Numbered from the stretch's first letter, positions 25,452 to 34,688 are shown. The stretch: 64,000 nt of DNA from Halomonas meridiana (GCF_009846525.1 NZ_CP024621.1:3410001-3474000), one strand, 5' to 3'. Notes: generated by a model from the sequence alone, not told the origin. Numbers and translations are program-made.

Positions 25452-26711
25452 ATGACCAAAGCCGCTGTGAATGCTCCATTTGCCCAAGATGAGTTGGGAC
25501 AAGTATTAATCAAGCGCCTTGATGAAGCCGCTCGCTGCTCGGCTCCCGGCGCCGGTGTTACCCGACTGTTTTGCTCTCAGGAGCACAGAGATGTACTGCC
25601 ACTCATCAGCGGCTGGATGGAGCAAGCCGGACTTGCACCACAACTGGACGCTGCTGGAAACCTCGTGGGGCGCTGCTCCAAGGCACGGGCAGGAGAAAAA
25701 ACCCTCATCATGGGATCTCATCAGGATTCGGTGATCGAAGGAGGCAAGTACGACGGGATGCTGGGCGTTGCGCTGCCCATTCTGGCACTGGAAGCGCTTC
25801 AGCGCGAAGGAGTGACACTCCCCTTTGGCATCGAGGTTGTCGCGTTTGGTGACGAAGAGGGAGTGCGATTTCCTACCACATTGGTTGGCAGTAAAGCGCT
25901 AGCGGGTAACGTAACGCCCGATCAGCTTGCCGTTCGGGATGAACAGGGTGTGTCACTTGAAGAGGCCTTGACCGCCTTCGGCTGCCAGCCAGGTGAGATC
26001 CCCGCAATCGCCCGCGACCCTGCCAACACGCTGGGGTTTTTAGAGGTCCATATCGAACAGGGGCCTATTCTTGAGCAACGGCATCATGCGGTGGGCATTG
26101 TCACGGCATTGACCGGCATTGAACGCCACCGTGTCACGCTGCGCGGCAAGGCCGGACACGCAGGCACCACACCAATGCCCATACGACATGATGCACTCGT
26201 TGGCGCGGCAGAGATGGTTTTGGCCGTCGATAGCGTGCTGCAGAGCACCGACCAGTTGGTCGGCGTGGTGGGCAAGCTAGATGTCCACCCAAATGCCGTC
26301 AATGTCATTCCTGCCCAGGTCACTTTCACTGTTGAGCTACGCTCACCTGAGCGCAATATCCGGCAACAAGGTCGCGACGCTGTCTACTCCGCCATGGAAG
26401 AAGTGGCGACTCGCCGAGGGCTATTGCTAGAGATGGAAAGCACGTACAGCGCCGATGCCGTTGCGTGTGCCGATTGGGTCATGACTGCCCTAGAAAAGGC
26501 CTGTGCCGATGTTGGCCAGCCTGCAGAGCGACTATTCAGTGGTGCTGGGCACGATGGCTTGGCCATGCAGGCATTAACGGATATCGGAATGTTGTTTGTG
26601 CGCTGCAAGGATGGGCTAAGCCACCATCCCGACGAAGCGATTACCGTCGAAGATGGTGAAGCGGCAACGAGAGTGGTCATGGCGTTTTTACAACAGCTGG
26701 GAACACCATAG
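25452..26711 (+). CDS. M20-family amidohydrolase (N-carbamoyl-L-amino acid hydrolase/allantoate amidohydrolase type)
   Basis: The 419-residue product has the metal-site order of the AllC/HyuC/AmaB group: GSHQDSVIEGGKYDGMLG (His and bridging Asp), AFGDEEGVRFPTTLVGSKA (Glu pair), EVHIEQGPILE, the lid-domain segment GKAGHAGTTPMPIRHDA and the final metal ligand in LSHHPDEA. It hydrolyses a carbamoyl, ureido or similar amide. Specificity inside this group cannot be told from sequence alone. It is the third gene of the YfcC-DUF1028 cluster and converges on the GntR regulator. GGAG lies just upstream of the ATG. Confidence 0.88.
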   Translation: MTKAAVNAPFAQDELGQVLIKRLDEAARCSAPGAGVTRLFCSQEHRDVLPLISGWMEQAGLAPQLDAAGNLVGRCSKARAGEKTLIMGSHQDSVIEGGKYDGMLGVALPILALEALQREGVTLPFGIEVVAFGDEEGVRFPTTLVGSKALAGNVTPDQLAVRDEQGVSLEEALTAFGCQPGEIPAIARDPANTLGFLEVHIEQGPILEQRHHAVGIVTALTGIERHRVTLRGKAGHAGTTPMPIRHDALVGAAEMVLAVDSVLQSTDQLVGVVGKLDVHPNAVNVIPAQVTFTVELRSPERNIRQQGRDAVYSAMEEVATRRGLLLEMESTYSADAVACADWVMTALEKACADVGQPAERLFSGAGHDGLAMQALTDIGMLFVRCKDGLSHHPDEAITVEDGEAATRVVMAFLQQLGTP

Positions 26712-26725
26712 CGCATTGATCGCGT

Positions 26726-27481
26726 TTACTTCAGTGGCTCAGGTAAAAAGCCTCGGCGTACCTGGGCCTCCTGTTGATTCATTACCCGCTGGGCATCCAG
26801 CATATGCTCGCGCATGATGCTATAGGCGCTTTCCGCATCCCCTAGCTCGATTGCATCCAGTATTTGCGCATGATAGCGACATCCCACTTGGCCAAAGTCA
26901 TAGGTGGCTGGCTCATACAGTCGATGATATATCGTCAGATCCGAGAGCACTTGAATCGTGAAACGAATGATAAAGGTCAGCAACTGATTGCCGCCTGCCA
27001 ACTCAGCAAGCATCAAGTGAAAATGCAGCGAATCGAGGTGTTGCTGGCGCTCCGTCTCGTTATCGTTTGCCGGACCTGAATAGCTATGCAGGCTTTCACG
27101 CAAACGCGCCATATCGTCAGTACTTACTTTTCCTGCCAACGAGGCAGCCAGTTCAGGCTCTAATGCCAGTCGAATTTGATAAATATCCTTGATGGAAATA
27201 TCTTTAAAAAACAAATAATTACTCAGCAGGGATATCGCTTTCGCATCGCTCATTTCGCGCACAAAAGCACCTCCGCCAGGACCCGTGCGAGTTTCGACAA
27301 GACCCTGAGCCTCGAGTACTCGCGTACTCTCACGTACCGTGCCTTTCGATACCTGTAACGTGTCCATTAACTCAGACTCGCTCGGAAGCCGATCCCCTGG
27401 CTTTAACTGCCTGTCCACAATCCAGCACTTTATGGTTTCCGCCACCTGATAAGGACGTCGCTGCGATGCGTTTTTTAACAT
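26726..27481 (-). CDS. GntR-family regulator of the FadR/FCD subfamily
   Basis: The 251-residue protein has a GntR winged helix (residues 5-75; PGDRLPSESELMDTLQVSKGT) and an all-helical FCD ligand domain (about 95-235), with EPELAASL, HFHLMLAELAGN-like FHLMLAELAGG and RYHAQILDAIELGD carrying the usual metal/ligand His residues. Such proteins usually repress transport and catabolic genes for an organic acid. It is convergent with the YfcC-DUF1028-M20 cluster and divergent from the OYE gene, so it may control either or both. A perfect 16-bp palindrome before yfcC and a near-palindrome at 27558-27575 are candidate sites. Confidence 0.85.
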   Translation of the reverse strand: MLKNASQRRPYQVAETIKCWIVDRQLKPGDRLPSESELMDTLQVSKGTVRESTRVLEAQGLVETRTGPGGGAFVREMSDAKAISLLSNYLFFKDISIKDIYQIRLALEPELAASLAGKVSTDDMARLRESLHSYSGPANDNETERQQHLDSLHFHLMLAELAGGNQLLTFIIRFTIQVLSDLTIYHRLYEPATYDFGQVGCRYHAQILDAIELGDAESAYSIMREHMLDAQRVMNQQEAQVRRGFLPEPLK

Positions 27482-27557
27482 GCTGTCGAGAAGTTCCTGA
27501 CAAATAATCTGTAAGGATACCAGAGAGGCTTTCTATTTAGACGCCTCGATCAAAGTT

Positions 27558-27575
27558 ACCTACTATACGATAGGT
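27558..27575. promoter_or_regulatory. Near-palindrome between GntR and OYE genes
   Basis: ACCTA and TAGGT enclose CTATACGA in the divergent promoter region. It could be the autoregulatory GntR site or part of the -10 region of the OYE promoter. Assignment is by position only. Confidence 0.3.
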
Positions 27576-27663
27576 CAGAGGGCATCTGGGTGGCATTAGC
27601 TAGTAAACTGGTCTATTGTTTGGCGTACTATTTCATTGAAGCATTTCAAAAGGAGCTTGCTTG

Positions 27664-28782
27664 ATGGCTTACGAGACGCTGTTTACCCCCACCACGCTAG
27701 GTAGCCTGTCCATTCCTAACCGCGTCATCATGGCGCCGCTGACCCGTTCGCGCACGCCGGATAGCGTGCCGGGCAAAATGCAGGAAGCCTATTACGGCCA
27801 GCGCGCCGGTGCGGGCCTGATCATCAGCGAAGCCACTAACATCTCTCCCACTGCCCGTGGCTATGTGTACACGCCCGGCATCTGGACCGACGAGCAGGAA
27901 GCAGGCTGGAAAGGCGTCGTGAATGCCGTTCACGCCAAAGGTGGCCGTATTGCCCTGCAGCTGTGGCATGTGGGCCGCGTTTCCCATGAGATGGTGCAGC
28001 CCAACGGCCAGCAGCCGGTAGCCCCTAGCGCGCTGAAAGGTGAAGGCGCTCAGTGCTTTGTTGAATTCGAAGACGGCACCGCTGGTCAGCACCCCACCAG
28101 CACGCCACGTGCGCTGGAAACCGACGAGATTCCTGGCATCGTGGATGATTACCGCCAAGCGGCCATCCGCGCCAAGCGCGCCGGGTTCGATATGGTCGAA
28201 GTCCACGCTGCCAACGCTTACCTGTTGAACCAGTTCCTGGCCACCGGCACCAATAAGCGCACCGACCAGTACGGCGGTTCGCTGGAAAACCGTGCCCGCT
28301 TCCCGCTGGAAGTGGTCGATGCGGTCGTGGAAGTGTTTGGTGCTGAGCGTGTCGGCATTCGTATGACGCCGTTCATCGAGCTGTTCGGCTTGACCGACGA
28401 CGAGCCGGAAGCGATGGCGTTCTACATGGCAGAGCAGCTCTCCAAGCGCGGCCTCGCCTACCTGCACCTCAACGAGCCGAACTGGGCGGGCGGCGACATC
28501 ACCTTCCCTGCCGGTTTCCGTGAGCAGATGCGCGAACGCTTTAGCGGCAGCCTGATCTACTGCGGCAACTACGACGCCGAGCGCGCCGAAGCACGCATCA
28601 GCGAACATACTGCCGATGCCGTGGCCTTTGGCCGCCCCTACATTGCCAACCCGGATCTTCCGGAGCGCTTCCGCGTGAACGCCCCGCTCACCGAGCCGAA
28701 CCATGAAACGTTCTATGGCGGCGATGAGAAGGGCTACACCGATTATCCGTTCATGGATAACGGCTATGACCGCATGAGCTAA
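27664..28782 (+). CDS. nemA: Old yellow enzyme family alkene reductase (N-ethylmaleimide reductase type)
   Basis: The 372-residue TIM-barrel flavoenzyme follows the NemA/OYE pattern: LGSLSIPNRVIMAPLTRSRT, ALQLWHVGRVSH, FDMVEVHAANAYLLNQFL with the substrate-binding His-Ala-Asn, and KRTDQYGGSLENRARFPLEV. It uses NADPH and FMN to reduce activated alkenes, nitro-aromatics and nitrate esters in the cytoplasm. A TTG one codon upstream is in frame, but the ATG after AAAGGAG is preferred. It is probably monocistronic, being followed by two hairpins. The gene symbol reflects similarity, not a tested substrate. Confidence 0.88.
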   Translation: MAYETLFTPTTLGSLSIPNRVIMAPLTRSRTPDSVPGKMQEAYYGQRAGAGLIISEATNISPTARGYVYTPGIWTDEQEAGWKGVVNAVHAKGGRIALQLWHVGRVSHEMVQPNGQQPVAPSALKGEGAQCFVEFEDGTAGQHPTSTPRALETDEIPGIVDDYRQAAIRAKRAGFDMVEVHAANAYLLNQFLATGTNKRTDQYGGSLENRARFPLEVVDAVVEVFGAERVGIRMTPFIELFGLTDDEPEAMAFYMAEQLSKRGLAYLHLNEPNWAGGDITFPAGFREQMRERFSGSLIYCGNYDAERAEARISEHTADAVAFGRPYIANPDLPERFRVNAPLTEPNHETFYGGDEKGYTDYPFMDNGYDRMS

Positions 28783-28805
28783 GCCTCTTCGCGATGCGCA
28801 GGGCT

Positions 28806-28867
28806 GGGTTTCCCCTTTTGGGGGAACCCTTATGGACGAAAAGCATCACTTAGGTGGTGCTTTTTTT
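28806..28867 (+). terminator. Two consecutive hairpins ending in a T-run
   Basis: The first stem (GGGTTTCCCC, TTTT loop, GGGGGAACCC) at 28806-28829 has no T-run. The second (AGCATCAC-TTAG-GTGGTGCT, 28842-28861) runs into seven Ts and is a standard intrinsic terminator for the OYE gene. Confidence 0.8.
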
Positions 28868-28949
28868 ATGCCTACGTGTTTTAAAACGCTGCTAGGCTAT
28901 TGATTCTCTCGTTTTAACGCGCGTTTCTTTACTCACGAACAGGTGGTTT

Positions 28950-29417
28950 ATGCTCGCTTCGCTGTTGGCGCTGCTGGTCTCATTGCTACTGGTGGGTGCC
29001 GCTGCCGCCACGGGCGCACGCTTTCGTCCCGATGGTTGGTACCGGGCGCTGCGCAAACCTCGCTGGACGCCGCCCGATCTCGCGTTCCCCATCGCCTGGG
29101 GGATTCTCTATCTCTTGATGGCGATTGCGGCTTGGCGGATTTATATGGCGGACGACTCGCCACTGCGTAGCGCGGGCCTTGCTGTGTATGGTGTGCAGCT
29201 GTTGGCCAATGCGGCGTGGTCATGGCTGTTTTTTGGGCGCAAACAGATGGCCGCCGCGCTGGTGGATATCGTGCTGCTGTTGGGGCTGATTACGCTGGCC
29301 ATTGGCCTGTTTGCCCAGGTGAATAGCCTCGCCGCGTGGCTAATGGTGCCTTACTGGCTGTGGGTCGCTCTCGCGCTGGCACTCAACGCCACCATTTTGC
29401 GATTAAATAGCGCCTAA
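28950..29417 (+). CDS. tspO: TspO/MBR-family membrane protein
   Basis: This 155-residue protein has five transmembrane helices and the TspO signature: WYRALRKPRWTPPDLAFPIAW, ILYLLMAIAAWR, QLLANAAWSWLFFGRKQMA and VPYWLWVALALALNATILRLN. Family members bind porphyrins and affect tetrapyrrole handling and stress responses. It is followed by the ZipA-like gene after 28 bases and may share its transcript. A CbiX-like cobaltochelatase gene lies about 2.3 kb away on the other strand; a shared tetrapyrrole theme is possible but not shown. Confidence 0.87.
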   Translation: MLASLLALLVSLLLVGAAAATGARFRPDGWYRALRKPRWTPPDLAFPIAWGILYLLMAIAAWRIYMADDSPLRSAGLAVYGVQLLANAAWSWLFFGRKQMAAALVDIVLLLGLITLAIGLFAQVNSLAAWLMVPYWLWVALALALNATILRLNSA

Positions 29418-29445
29418 GGGTTAACTAACAAAAGGGTGTTACCCC

Positions 29446-30036
29446 ATGGATACAACGTCACTGCCCGTTCTACTGGCCTTTGCCTCGCTGCTGTTAGGGG
29501 TGCTGGCCGTAGTGATTTTCGCTTACGTCGTAGTGCCCAAACGACGTCGCGCCAAGGCCAAGGCCGAAGCAGCAGAGGCACCGGTCGCCGCGCCTACGCC
29601 GCCGCCAGCGGAAGAGCCGCCGCCCGCTCCCGCCAAGCGCACGGGGAAGGTCAAACAGCACTCGCTGTTCGTCATTTTCAACCAGCCGGATGTCACCACC
29701 GATGAGCGATTGACCGAGTGGCTGCGTGGCAAAGGCGCCCATTACGACGCCATCAAGAAGGTGTTTTTGATCGACGGCCAGCAGGCATCTAACCCGATTA
29801 CCGTGGCCAACGCCTTCCCGCCTGGGGAAATGCCCGACCTGCTGCGCGGGGAAACCCACGAGCCCATTCGGGGGGTTAGCCTGCTGGTGAAGCCGCCGCT
29901 GCACAAACGCCGCAATCAGCAGATGCACGTGTATGTGGAACTCGCCAAAGAGATGAACGAGACTTTCAGCGGCGACATGCTGGATGCCGACCGAGAGCCA
30001 GCCACCGAGGCCACCTACGCTCAAATCATTGGTTAA
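29446..30036 (+). CDS. Membrane-anchored protein with ZipA-like architecture
   Basis: The 196-residue protein has one N-terminal membrane helix (about residues 5-28; LLAFASLLLGVLAVVIFAYV), a basic stop, then an Ala/Pro/Glu-rich linker (about 38-65) and a compact C-terminal domain from about 70. The layout, and features such as PITVANAFPPGEMP, IRGVSLLVKPP and VELAKEMNETFSGDMLDADR, recall the FtsZ-binding domain of ZipA, where NMFxPG, TPGVxxFMxLP and a final DDQR-type segment occur in this order. It is shorter than ZipA and is not next to ligA. It may be a ZipA paralogue; the similarity is weak and needs a profile search. It is convergent with ybiT, leaving only 3 bases. Confidence 0.55.
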   Translation: MDTTSLPVLLAFASLLLGVLAVVIFAYVVVPKRRRAKAKAEAAEAPVAAPTPPPAEEPPPAPAKRTGKVKQHSLFVIFNQPDVTTDERLTEWLRGKGAHYDAIKKVFLIDGQQASNPITVANAFPPGEMPDLLRGETHEPIRGVSLLVKPPLHKRRNQQMHVYVELAKEMNETFSGDMLDADREPATEATYAQIIG

Positions 30037-30039
30037 GCG

Positions 30040-31626
30040 CTACACCACGCCCTGGCTGCGCAGGTAGTCGTCGTAGCTGCCGCTGAAATCGACGATGCCA
30101 TCCGGCTGCATATCAATGATGCGCGTGGCGAGGCTGGAGACGAACTCCCGGTCGTGGCTAACGAACAGCAGCGTGCCGGGGTAGTTCTCCAACGCCAGGT
30201 TGAGCGCCTCGATGGACTCCATATCCAAGTGGTTGGTGGGCTCGTCCATCAGCAGCACGTTGGGGTTGGTGAGCGTTAGCTTACCGAACAGCATCCGCCC
30301 CTGCTCGCCGCCCGAGATCACCTTCACCGATTTATTAATGTCGTCGCTGGAGAACAGCATGCGGCCCAACGCGCCGCGTACCACTTGCTCACCGCCTTTG
30401 GTCCACTGGCCCATCCACTCGAACAGCGTGGCGTCATTGGCAAAGTCATCGGCGTGATCTTGGGCGAATACGCCCAGCTCGGCGGCATCGGTCCACTTCA
30501 CTTCACCGGCGTCTGGGCGTAGATCCCCCGCCAGCGTTTTCAGCAGGGTGGTTTTGCCAATGCCGTTAGGGCCGATGATGGCAATGCGCTCACCTGCTTC
30601 CACGGTCATGGAGAAACGCTTGAACAGCGGCTCGCCGTCGTAGCCTTTGGTAATCGCCTCTACGTTCACCGCGTTACGGTGGATCTTCTTGTTTTGATCA
30701 AAGCGGATAAACGGGCTCACTCGGCTGGAGGGTTTGATGTCTTCCAGTTTGATCTTGTCGATCTGGCGCGCCCGCGAAGTGGCCTGCTTCGCTTTAGAGG
30801 CGTTGGCCGAGAAGCGGCTGACGAACTGCTGCAGCTCGGCAATTTGCGCCTTCTTCTTGGCGTTGTCCGCATGCTGACGTTCACGGGCCGCAGTGGCCGC
30901 CGTCATGTAGTCATCGTAGTTGCCGGGGAACAGGGTGATTTCGCCGTAATCCAGATCCGCCATGTGGGTACACACACTGTTCAGGAAGTGACGATCGTGG
31001 GAAATGATCACCATGGTGCTGCTGCGCGCTTTTAGAATCTCTTCCAGCCAGCGGATAGTATTGATATCCAGGTGGTTGGTAGGTTCGTCCAGCAGCAGCA
31101 CGTCCGGGTCGGAGAACAGCGCCTGGGCCAGCAGCACGCGCAGCTTCCAGCCAGGCGCGACTTCACTCATGGGGCCGGTGTGCTGTTCGATAGGAATGCC
31201 CAGGCCCAGCAGCAGCTCGCCCGCGCGGGACTCGGCGGTGTAGCCATCCAGCTCGGCGTAGCGCACTTCTAAATCCGCTACGGCCATACCGTCTTCTTCG
31301 CTCATTTCAGGCAGCGAGTAAATGCGCTCGCGCTCGGCGGCCACTTTCCACAGCTCGGCGTTGCCCATGATGACGGTGTCGATGACCCGCTCGTTTTCGT
31401 AGGCAAACTGGTCCTGGCGCAGCTTACCCAGCCGGGTACTGCTATCCAGCATCACTTGGCCAGACGAGGGCTCCAACTCGCCACCGAGAATTTTCATGAA
31501 GGTGGACTTACCGCAACCATTCGCGCCAATCAAACCGTAGCGATTGCCGTTATTAAATTTGACGGAAACATTTTCGAACAGGGGCTTGGCCCCAAACTGC
31601 ATGGTGATGTTGGCGGTTGCGATCAA
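30040..31626 (-). CDS. ybiT: ABC-F family ATPase YbiT
   Basis: The 528-residue protein has two ABC domains and no membrane part. Walker A motifs are GANGCGKST and GPNGIGKTT, and the signatures are ISGGEQGR in domain 2 and a degenerate VAPGWKLR in domain 1. Both Walker B regions read [11 protein letters not shown]. The linker [20 protein letters not shown] matches the P-site tRNA interaction arm of YbiT, and the length matches E. coli YbiT (530). ABC-F proteins bind the ribosomal E site and resolve stalled or non-productive translation. The start appears to be TTG (TTG ATC GCA ACC), with AGGG upstream; no ATG fits better. Confidence 0.9.
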   Translation of the reverse strand: MIATANITMQFGAKPLFENVSVKFNNGNRYGLIGANGCGKSTFMKILGGELEPSSGQVMLDSSTRLGKLRQDQFAYENERVIDTVIMGNAELWKVAAERERIYSLPEMSEEDGMAVADLEVRYAELDGYTAESRAGELLLGLGIPIEQHTGPMSEVAPGWKLRVLLAQALFSDPDVLLLDEPTNHLDINTIRWLEEILKARSSTMVIISHDRHFLNSVCTHMADLDYGEITLFPGNYDDYMTAATAARERQHADNAKKKAQIAELQQFVSRFSANASKAKQATSRARQIDKIKLEDIKPSSRVSPFIRFDQNKKIHRNAVNVEAITKGYDGEPLFKRFSMTVEAGERIAIIGPNGIGKTTLLKTLAGDLRPDAGEVKWTDAAELGVFAQDHADDFANDATLFEWMGQWTKGGEQVVRGALGRMLFSSDDINKSVKVISGGEQGRMLFGKLTLTNPNVLLMDEPTNHLDMESIEALNLALENYPGTLLFVSHDREFVSSLATRIIDMQPDGIVDFSGSYDDYLRSQGVV

Positions 31627-31754
31627 GATAGAGGCCCTGGTTAACGAGGAAGCGCTGTTGGAGAAACGAGCACGCTTGCAAAAGCTCGCGATTCTACGCG
31701 CCTTTGGGCAACGTTACATCTCCCCTTGCGCGCTTCCCTTAACCGGGCACTTGA

Positions 31755-32606
31755 CTACTGCGCAGGCATTTCAAGCAGAAAGCGTTCTCCGTCAAGCGCT
31801 TGGCGCAGGCGTGAGTGTAAAATCTCAACGATCCCCTGGTGCTCGCCGACCAGCGCGGTGGTCGTCACCGTCAACCCACTGTGGCGCTGTTCGGCGGCGG
31901 CGCAGATCTCGGCGATATCGCCACCCTCACCGGCATGACGGCCTGGGGAGAGAAACAGCATCGCCAGCACCACGTTCCCGCTGCTGAATTCAGGCGTATC
32001 CAGCAGGTGCTCCAATAGCGGCTCGTTAAAGCGGTACTCGTCGCCGTCACGTCGCTCCATGGAAGCCGCCGCCACGCAGCGCACGTCGTCGCCCAGCAGC
32101 ACGCTCAATTGCCCAGCCAGGCGGTTACGCACGGCGGTAACGTCGGGAATGGGGCTGCCGTGGTCCACCAGCGCGACCTTGGCAGCGCCTTGTTCAGGCA
32201 ACTGCGCACGTACGTTATCGGCCAACAGCTGTGCTAAGCGCAGATCGTTACTCCCAAGTTCATCTACCAGTGGCTGAGCAACCCGCACCGACACGTTAGG
32301 AAAACGGGCCTGTAGCGCGGCCATTCGCTCCGGCAAGTACCCCGTTAGCGCTTTACTGGGGCCGAAGAAAAACGGCAGCACGATAATCTCGGCGGCGCCT
32401 GCCTCGGCGCTGCGTTCGGCGGCGGGGCCTAACGTAATGGCGGGAATGCCATCGACCTCTTCAGCGGGGATTTTATTGGAGTGCAGCAGCGAGGCCGCCT
32501 GAACAGTCTCCCCTAGCGTCTCGCTCAACGCGGCCGCCACCCGGCGCAGATTATGGGTCGCCTGGGGGCGCAGGGAGCCGTTATCGACAAGAAAAATAGC
32601 GCGCAT
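31755..32606 (-). CDS. CbiX/SirB-like sirohydrochlorin chelatase family protein
   Basis: The 283-residue product consists of two chelatase-like halves: MRAIFLVDNGSLRPQATHNL with LPFFFGPSKALTGYLPER, then KVALVDHGSPIPDVTAVRN with LAMLFLSPGRHAGEGGDI. The second half retains the HGS and GRH metal-site histidines, whereas the first half has DNGS instead of the usual DHGS. Members insert Co2+ or Fe2+ into sirohydrochlorin; others have unknown roles. The ATG after AAGGA is preferred over an upstream TTG. It lies 26 bases after the deacetylase gene and is probably co-transcribed with it. No cobalamin or siroheme genes are adjacent, so the substrate is uncertain. Confidence 0.75.
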   Translation of the reverse strand: MRAIFLVDNGSLRPQATHNLRRVAAALSETLGETVQAASLLHSNKIPAEEVDGIPAITLGPAAERSAEAGAAEIIVLPFFFGPSKALTGYLPERMAALQARFPNVSVRVAQPLVDELGSNDLRLAQLLADNVRAQLPEQGAAKVALVDHGSPIPDVTAVRNRLAGQLSVLLGDDVRCVAAASMERRDGDEYRFNEPLLEHLLDTPEFSSGNVVLAMLFLSPGRHAGEGGDIAEICAAAEQRHSGLTVTTTALVGEHQGIVEILHSRLRQALDGERFLLEMPAQ

Positions 32607-32632
32607 CGCGTTCGTCCTTTTCAATCAAAGCG

Positions 32633-33544
32633 TTAATGAGCCGCCAGCACATCCGCAGCGGCTCGATGTAGCTGGGCGTGACGTGTAGCCAGGGCGGCAA
32701 TATCGCGGTCGTAGCCGCCGCCGATGACCGCCGCCACGGGAATGTCAGACTCACGACAAAGGTTCAACACGTAGTGATCCCGGGCATAGAGCCCATCGCT
32801 GCTGAGCGATAAGTAGCCCAGTCGGTCATCGTGATGCACATCCACCCCGGCATCATAGAGCACTACGTCTGGCTGGTAAGCGGCGAGTACCCCAGGCAGC
32901 CAAGACGCGAGTTCGGCCAGATAAGCCGCATCCTCCATGCCGTTGGGCAGGTCGATATCCAGGTCGCTTTTTGCTTTGCGGGCGGGGAAGTTACGCGCCG
33001 CGTGCATGGAAAAGGTAAACACGCCGGGTTCGTTGGCAAAGAGCCGCGCGGTGCCATCGCCTTGATGCACGTCGCAATCCACGATCAGCACCCGCTCTAC
33101 CCAGCCCTGGGCCAGCGCGTGGGCGGCGGCCACGGCTAAATCGTTGATCAAACAGTAGCCGCTGGCGGCATCCGCATGGGCGTGGTGTGTACCGCCCGCC
33201 GAGTTGCAGGCAAGCCCGGTGGCCAGGGCCGCTTCCAGGGTGAGCAGCGTGCCGCCGGTTTCCAGCCGCACTCGTTCCACCAAGGCCTCAGACCAAACGA
33301 ATCCACTGCGCCGCTGAGCGGCACGATCAAGCTGGCCGTGCAAAAACGCCTTCACGTACTCTGGTGTATGCACGCGTTGCAGGCTTTCTATGGTAGCCGG
33401 TTGGGGCGTATGCCACTCGATGGGGCAGGCCAACGTTTGCTCGCCCAATAGCTGCCGAAGCACCCGAAACTTTTCCATAGGGAAGGGGTGATTGGCTGGT
33501 AAATCAATCGTATAACCCGGATGATGAACCACCGTTAACGCCAT
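32633..33544 (-). CDS. Histone-deacetylase-family (arginase/deacetylase fold) amidohydrolase
   Basis: The 303-residue protein carries the class II HDAC-like active site: GGTHHAHAD with the catalytic His pair, DCDVHQGDG (Asp and His zinc ligands) and YDAGVDVHHDDRLG (third zinc ligand region). IGGGYDRD closes the site. Bacterial members deacetylate acetylpolyamines, acetoin-related compounds or small amides. It is the promoter-proximal gene of a pair with the CbiX-like gene and diverges from chaC. Its natural substrate cannot be assigned. Confidence 0.87.
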   Translation of the reverse strand: MALTVVHHPGYTIDLPANHPFPMEKFRVLRQLLGEQTLACPIEWHTPQPATIESLQRVHTPEYVKAFLHGQLDRAAQRRSGFVWSEALVERVRLETGGTLLTLEAALATGLACNSAGGTHHAHADAASGYCLINDLAVAAAHALAQGWVERVLIVDCDVHQGDGTARLFANEPGVFTFSMHAARNFPARKAKSDLDIDLPNGMEDAAYLAELASWLPGVLAAYQPDVVLYDAGVDVHHDDRLGYLSLSSDGLYARDHYVLNLCRESDIPVAAVIGGGYDRDIAALATRHAQLHRAAADVLAAH

Positions 33545-33582
33545 GCGCGTGCAGCCACTTTGGTCACAAATGTAGATCGCTT

Positions 33583-34170
33583 ATGTTGCTTGATACCACG
33601 ACGTTAAACCAGCAAAGAAACTTCTTCGACGGCCATGCGGATATCTGGCTTTTTGGCTACGGTTCGCTGATTTGGAAGGCGGATTTTGACTATTTAGAGC
33701 GCCGGCCTGCGTCGATTACCGGCTGGGTGCGGCGCTTCTGGCAGGGTTCCCACGACCACCGCGGCACACCGGAAGCGCCGGGGCGTGTGGCGACGCTGAT
33801 TCGTGCCGAAGGTGCGGTATGTCACGGCATGGCTTACCGCATCACCCCTGAGGTGCTCGCACCGTTGGATGTGCGGGAGAAAAACGGCTACCTGCGGGAA
33901 AAAGTCACGCTGACGTTTTTGGATGAAGCGGGTAACCCTGACGCCGACCAAGCGCCTAGCGAGGGGCTGATTTATCTGGCCAGCGAAGACAACCCGGCGT
34001 TTTTAGGCGATGCCCCGCTGGCCGACATCGCCCAGCAAATTGCCCAAGCCCACGGCCCTAGCGGCCCCAACAGTGCTTACTTGCTGAACCTAGCCCAAGC
34101 GCTGCGCGAGTTGGGCACCGAAGATGCGCATATTTTTGCCCTGGAAGCGCAGCTACAGCGTTACCAGTAG
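33583..34170 (+). CDS. chaC: ChaC-type gamma-glutamylcyclotransferase
   Basis: The 195-residue protein has the ChaC glutamate-binding loop FGYGSLIWKADF near residue 24 and the catalytic-Glu segment LDVREKNGYLRE near 103-112. WVRRFWQGSHDHRGTPEAPGR is the conserved second block. ChaC degrades glutathione to 5-oxoproline and Cys-Gly. The window also holds 5-oxoprolinase subunits at its right end, so the product could be recycled. Its 3' end overlaps the last 10 bases of the convergent HPP gene, which implies mutual antisense transcription. Confidence 0.9.
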   Translation: MLLDTTTLNQQRNFFDGHADIWLFGYGSLIWKADFDYLERRPASITGWVRRFWQGSHDHRGTPEAPGRVATLIRAEGAVCHGMAYRITPEVLAPLDVREKNGYLREKVTLTFLDEAGNPDADQAPSEGLIYLASEDNPAFLGDAPLADIAQQIAQAHGPSGPNSAYLLNLAQALRELGTEDAHIFALEAQLQRYQ

Positions 34171-34688
34171 CGCGGATAGCGGCGGTGGCGCGCCAGGTTA
34201 TTGACCAGAATCGCCACCACCAGCATGACGATGCAGCCTGCGCCAATGGGGATCAGCGGATACCACCAGCCCAACTGATGCACGCTGGCACCGCCTGCCA
34301 CGGCAATCAGCGCAGCGGCAGCCCCTGGCGGATGAACGGTATGGGTGAGCTGCATAACCAAAATGGAGAGCGACACCGCCAACGCCATCGACAGCGGCGT
34401 GGCCCCCAGCAGTTGATAGCAGCCCACGCCCACACAGGCAGAGAGCACGCTGCCAAACAGCACATGGCTTGGCTGGGCAAAGGGGCTTTCCGGGGCGGCG
34501 TAAATCAGCACCGAGGTTGCCCCGAACGAGCCCACGATCAACAGCTGCTGGGAGAGCCACTCGGCGCTTAGCCAGCAAATCAGCGCCATGCCAGTAAAGG
34601 CACCCAGCCACGACCAGCAGGCATCCTGCCAGCCCACCCGGGGGCGCGGGGTTCGTTCTCCGCGCATCTTGCCAAGATACGTTTTCAT
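34161..34688 (-). CDS. HPP-family membrane protein
   Basis: This 175-residue protein has about four transmembrane helices. The HPP signature appears in HTVHPPGAAAALIAVAGG near residue 116, and an FGATSVLIYAAPESPFAQPSH-type block lies near residues 54-74. HPP proteins are inner-membrane proteins; a cyanobacterial member transports nitrite, but most have no known cargo. The gene starts at ATG with AAAGG upstream. A perfect palindrome (ATGACG-ATG-CGTCAT, 34747-34761) lies about 60 bases before the start and could be a regulator site. Confidence 0.82.
   Translation of the reverse strand: MKTYLGKMRGERTPRPRVGWQDACWSWLGAFTGMALICWLSAEWLSQQLLIVGSFGATSVLIYAAPESPFAQPSHVLFGSVLSACVGVGCYQLLGATPLSMALAVSLSILVMQLTHTVHPPGAAAALIAVAGGASVHQLGWWYPLIPIGAGCIVMLVVAILVNNLARHRRYPRYW

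Noticed and set aside
27697..28704. Long open frame opposite the OYE gene (335 codons).
   Set aside because: It mirrors a well-conserved old-yellow-enzyme gene and has no recognisable domain.
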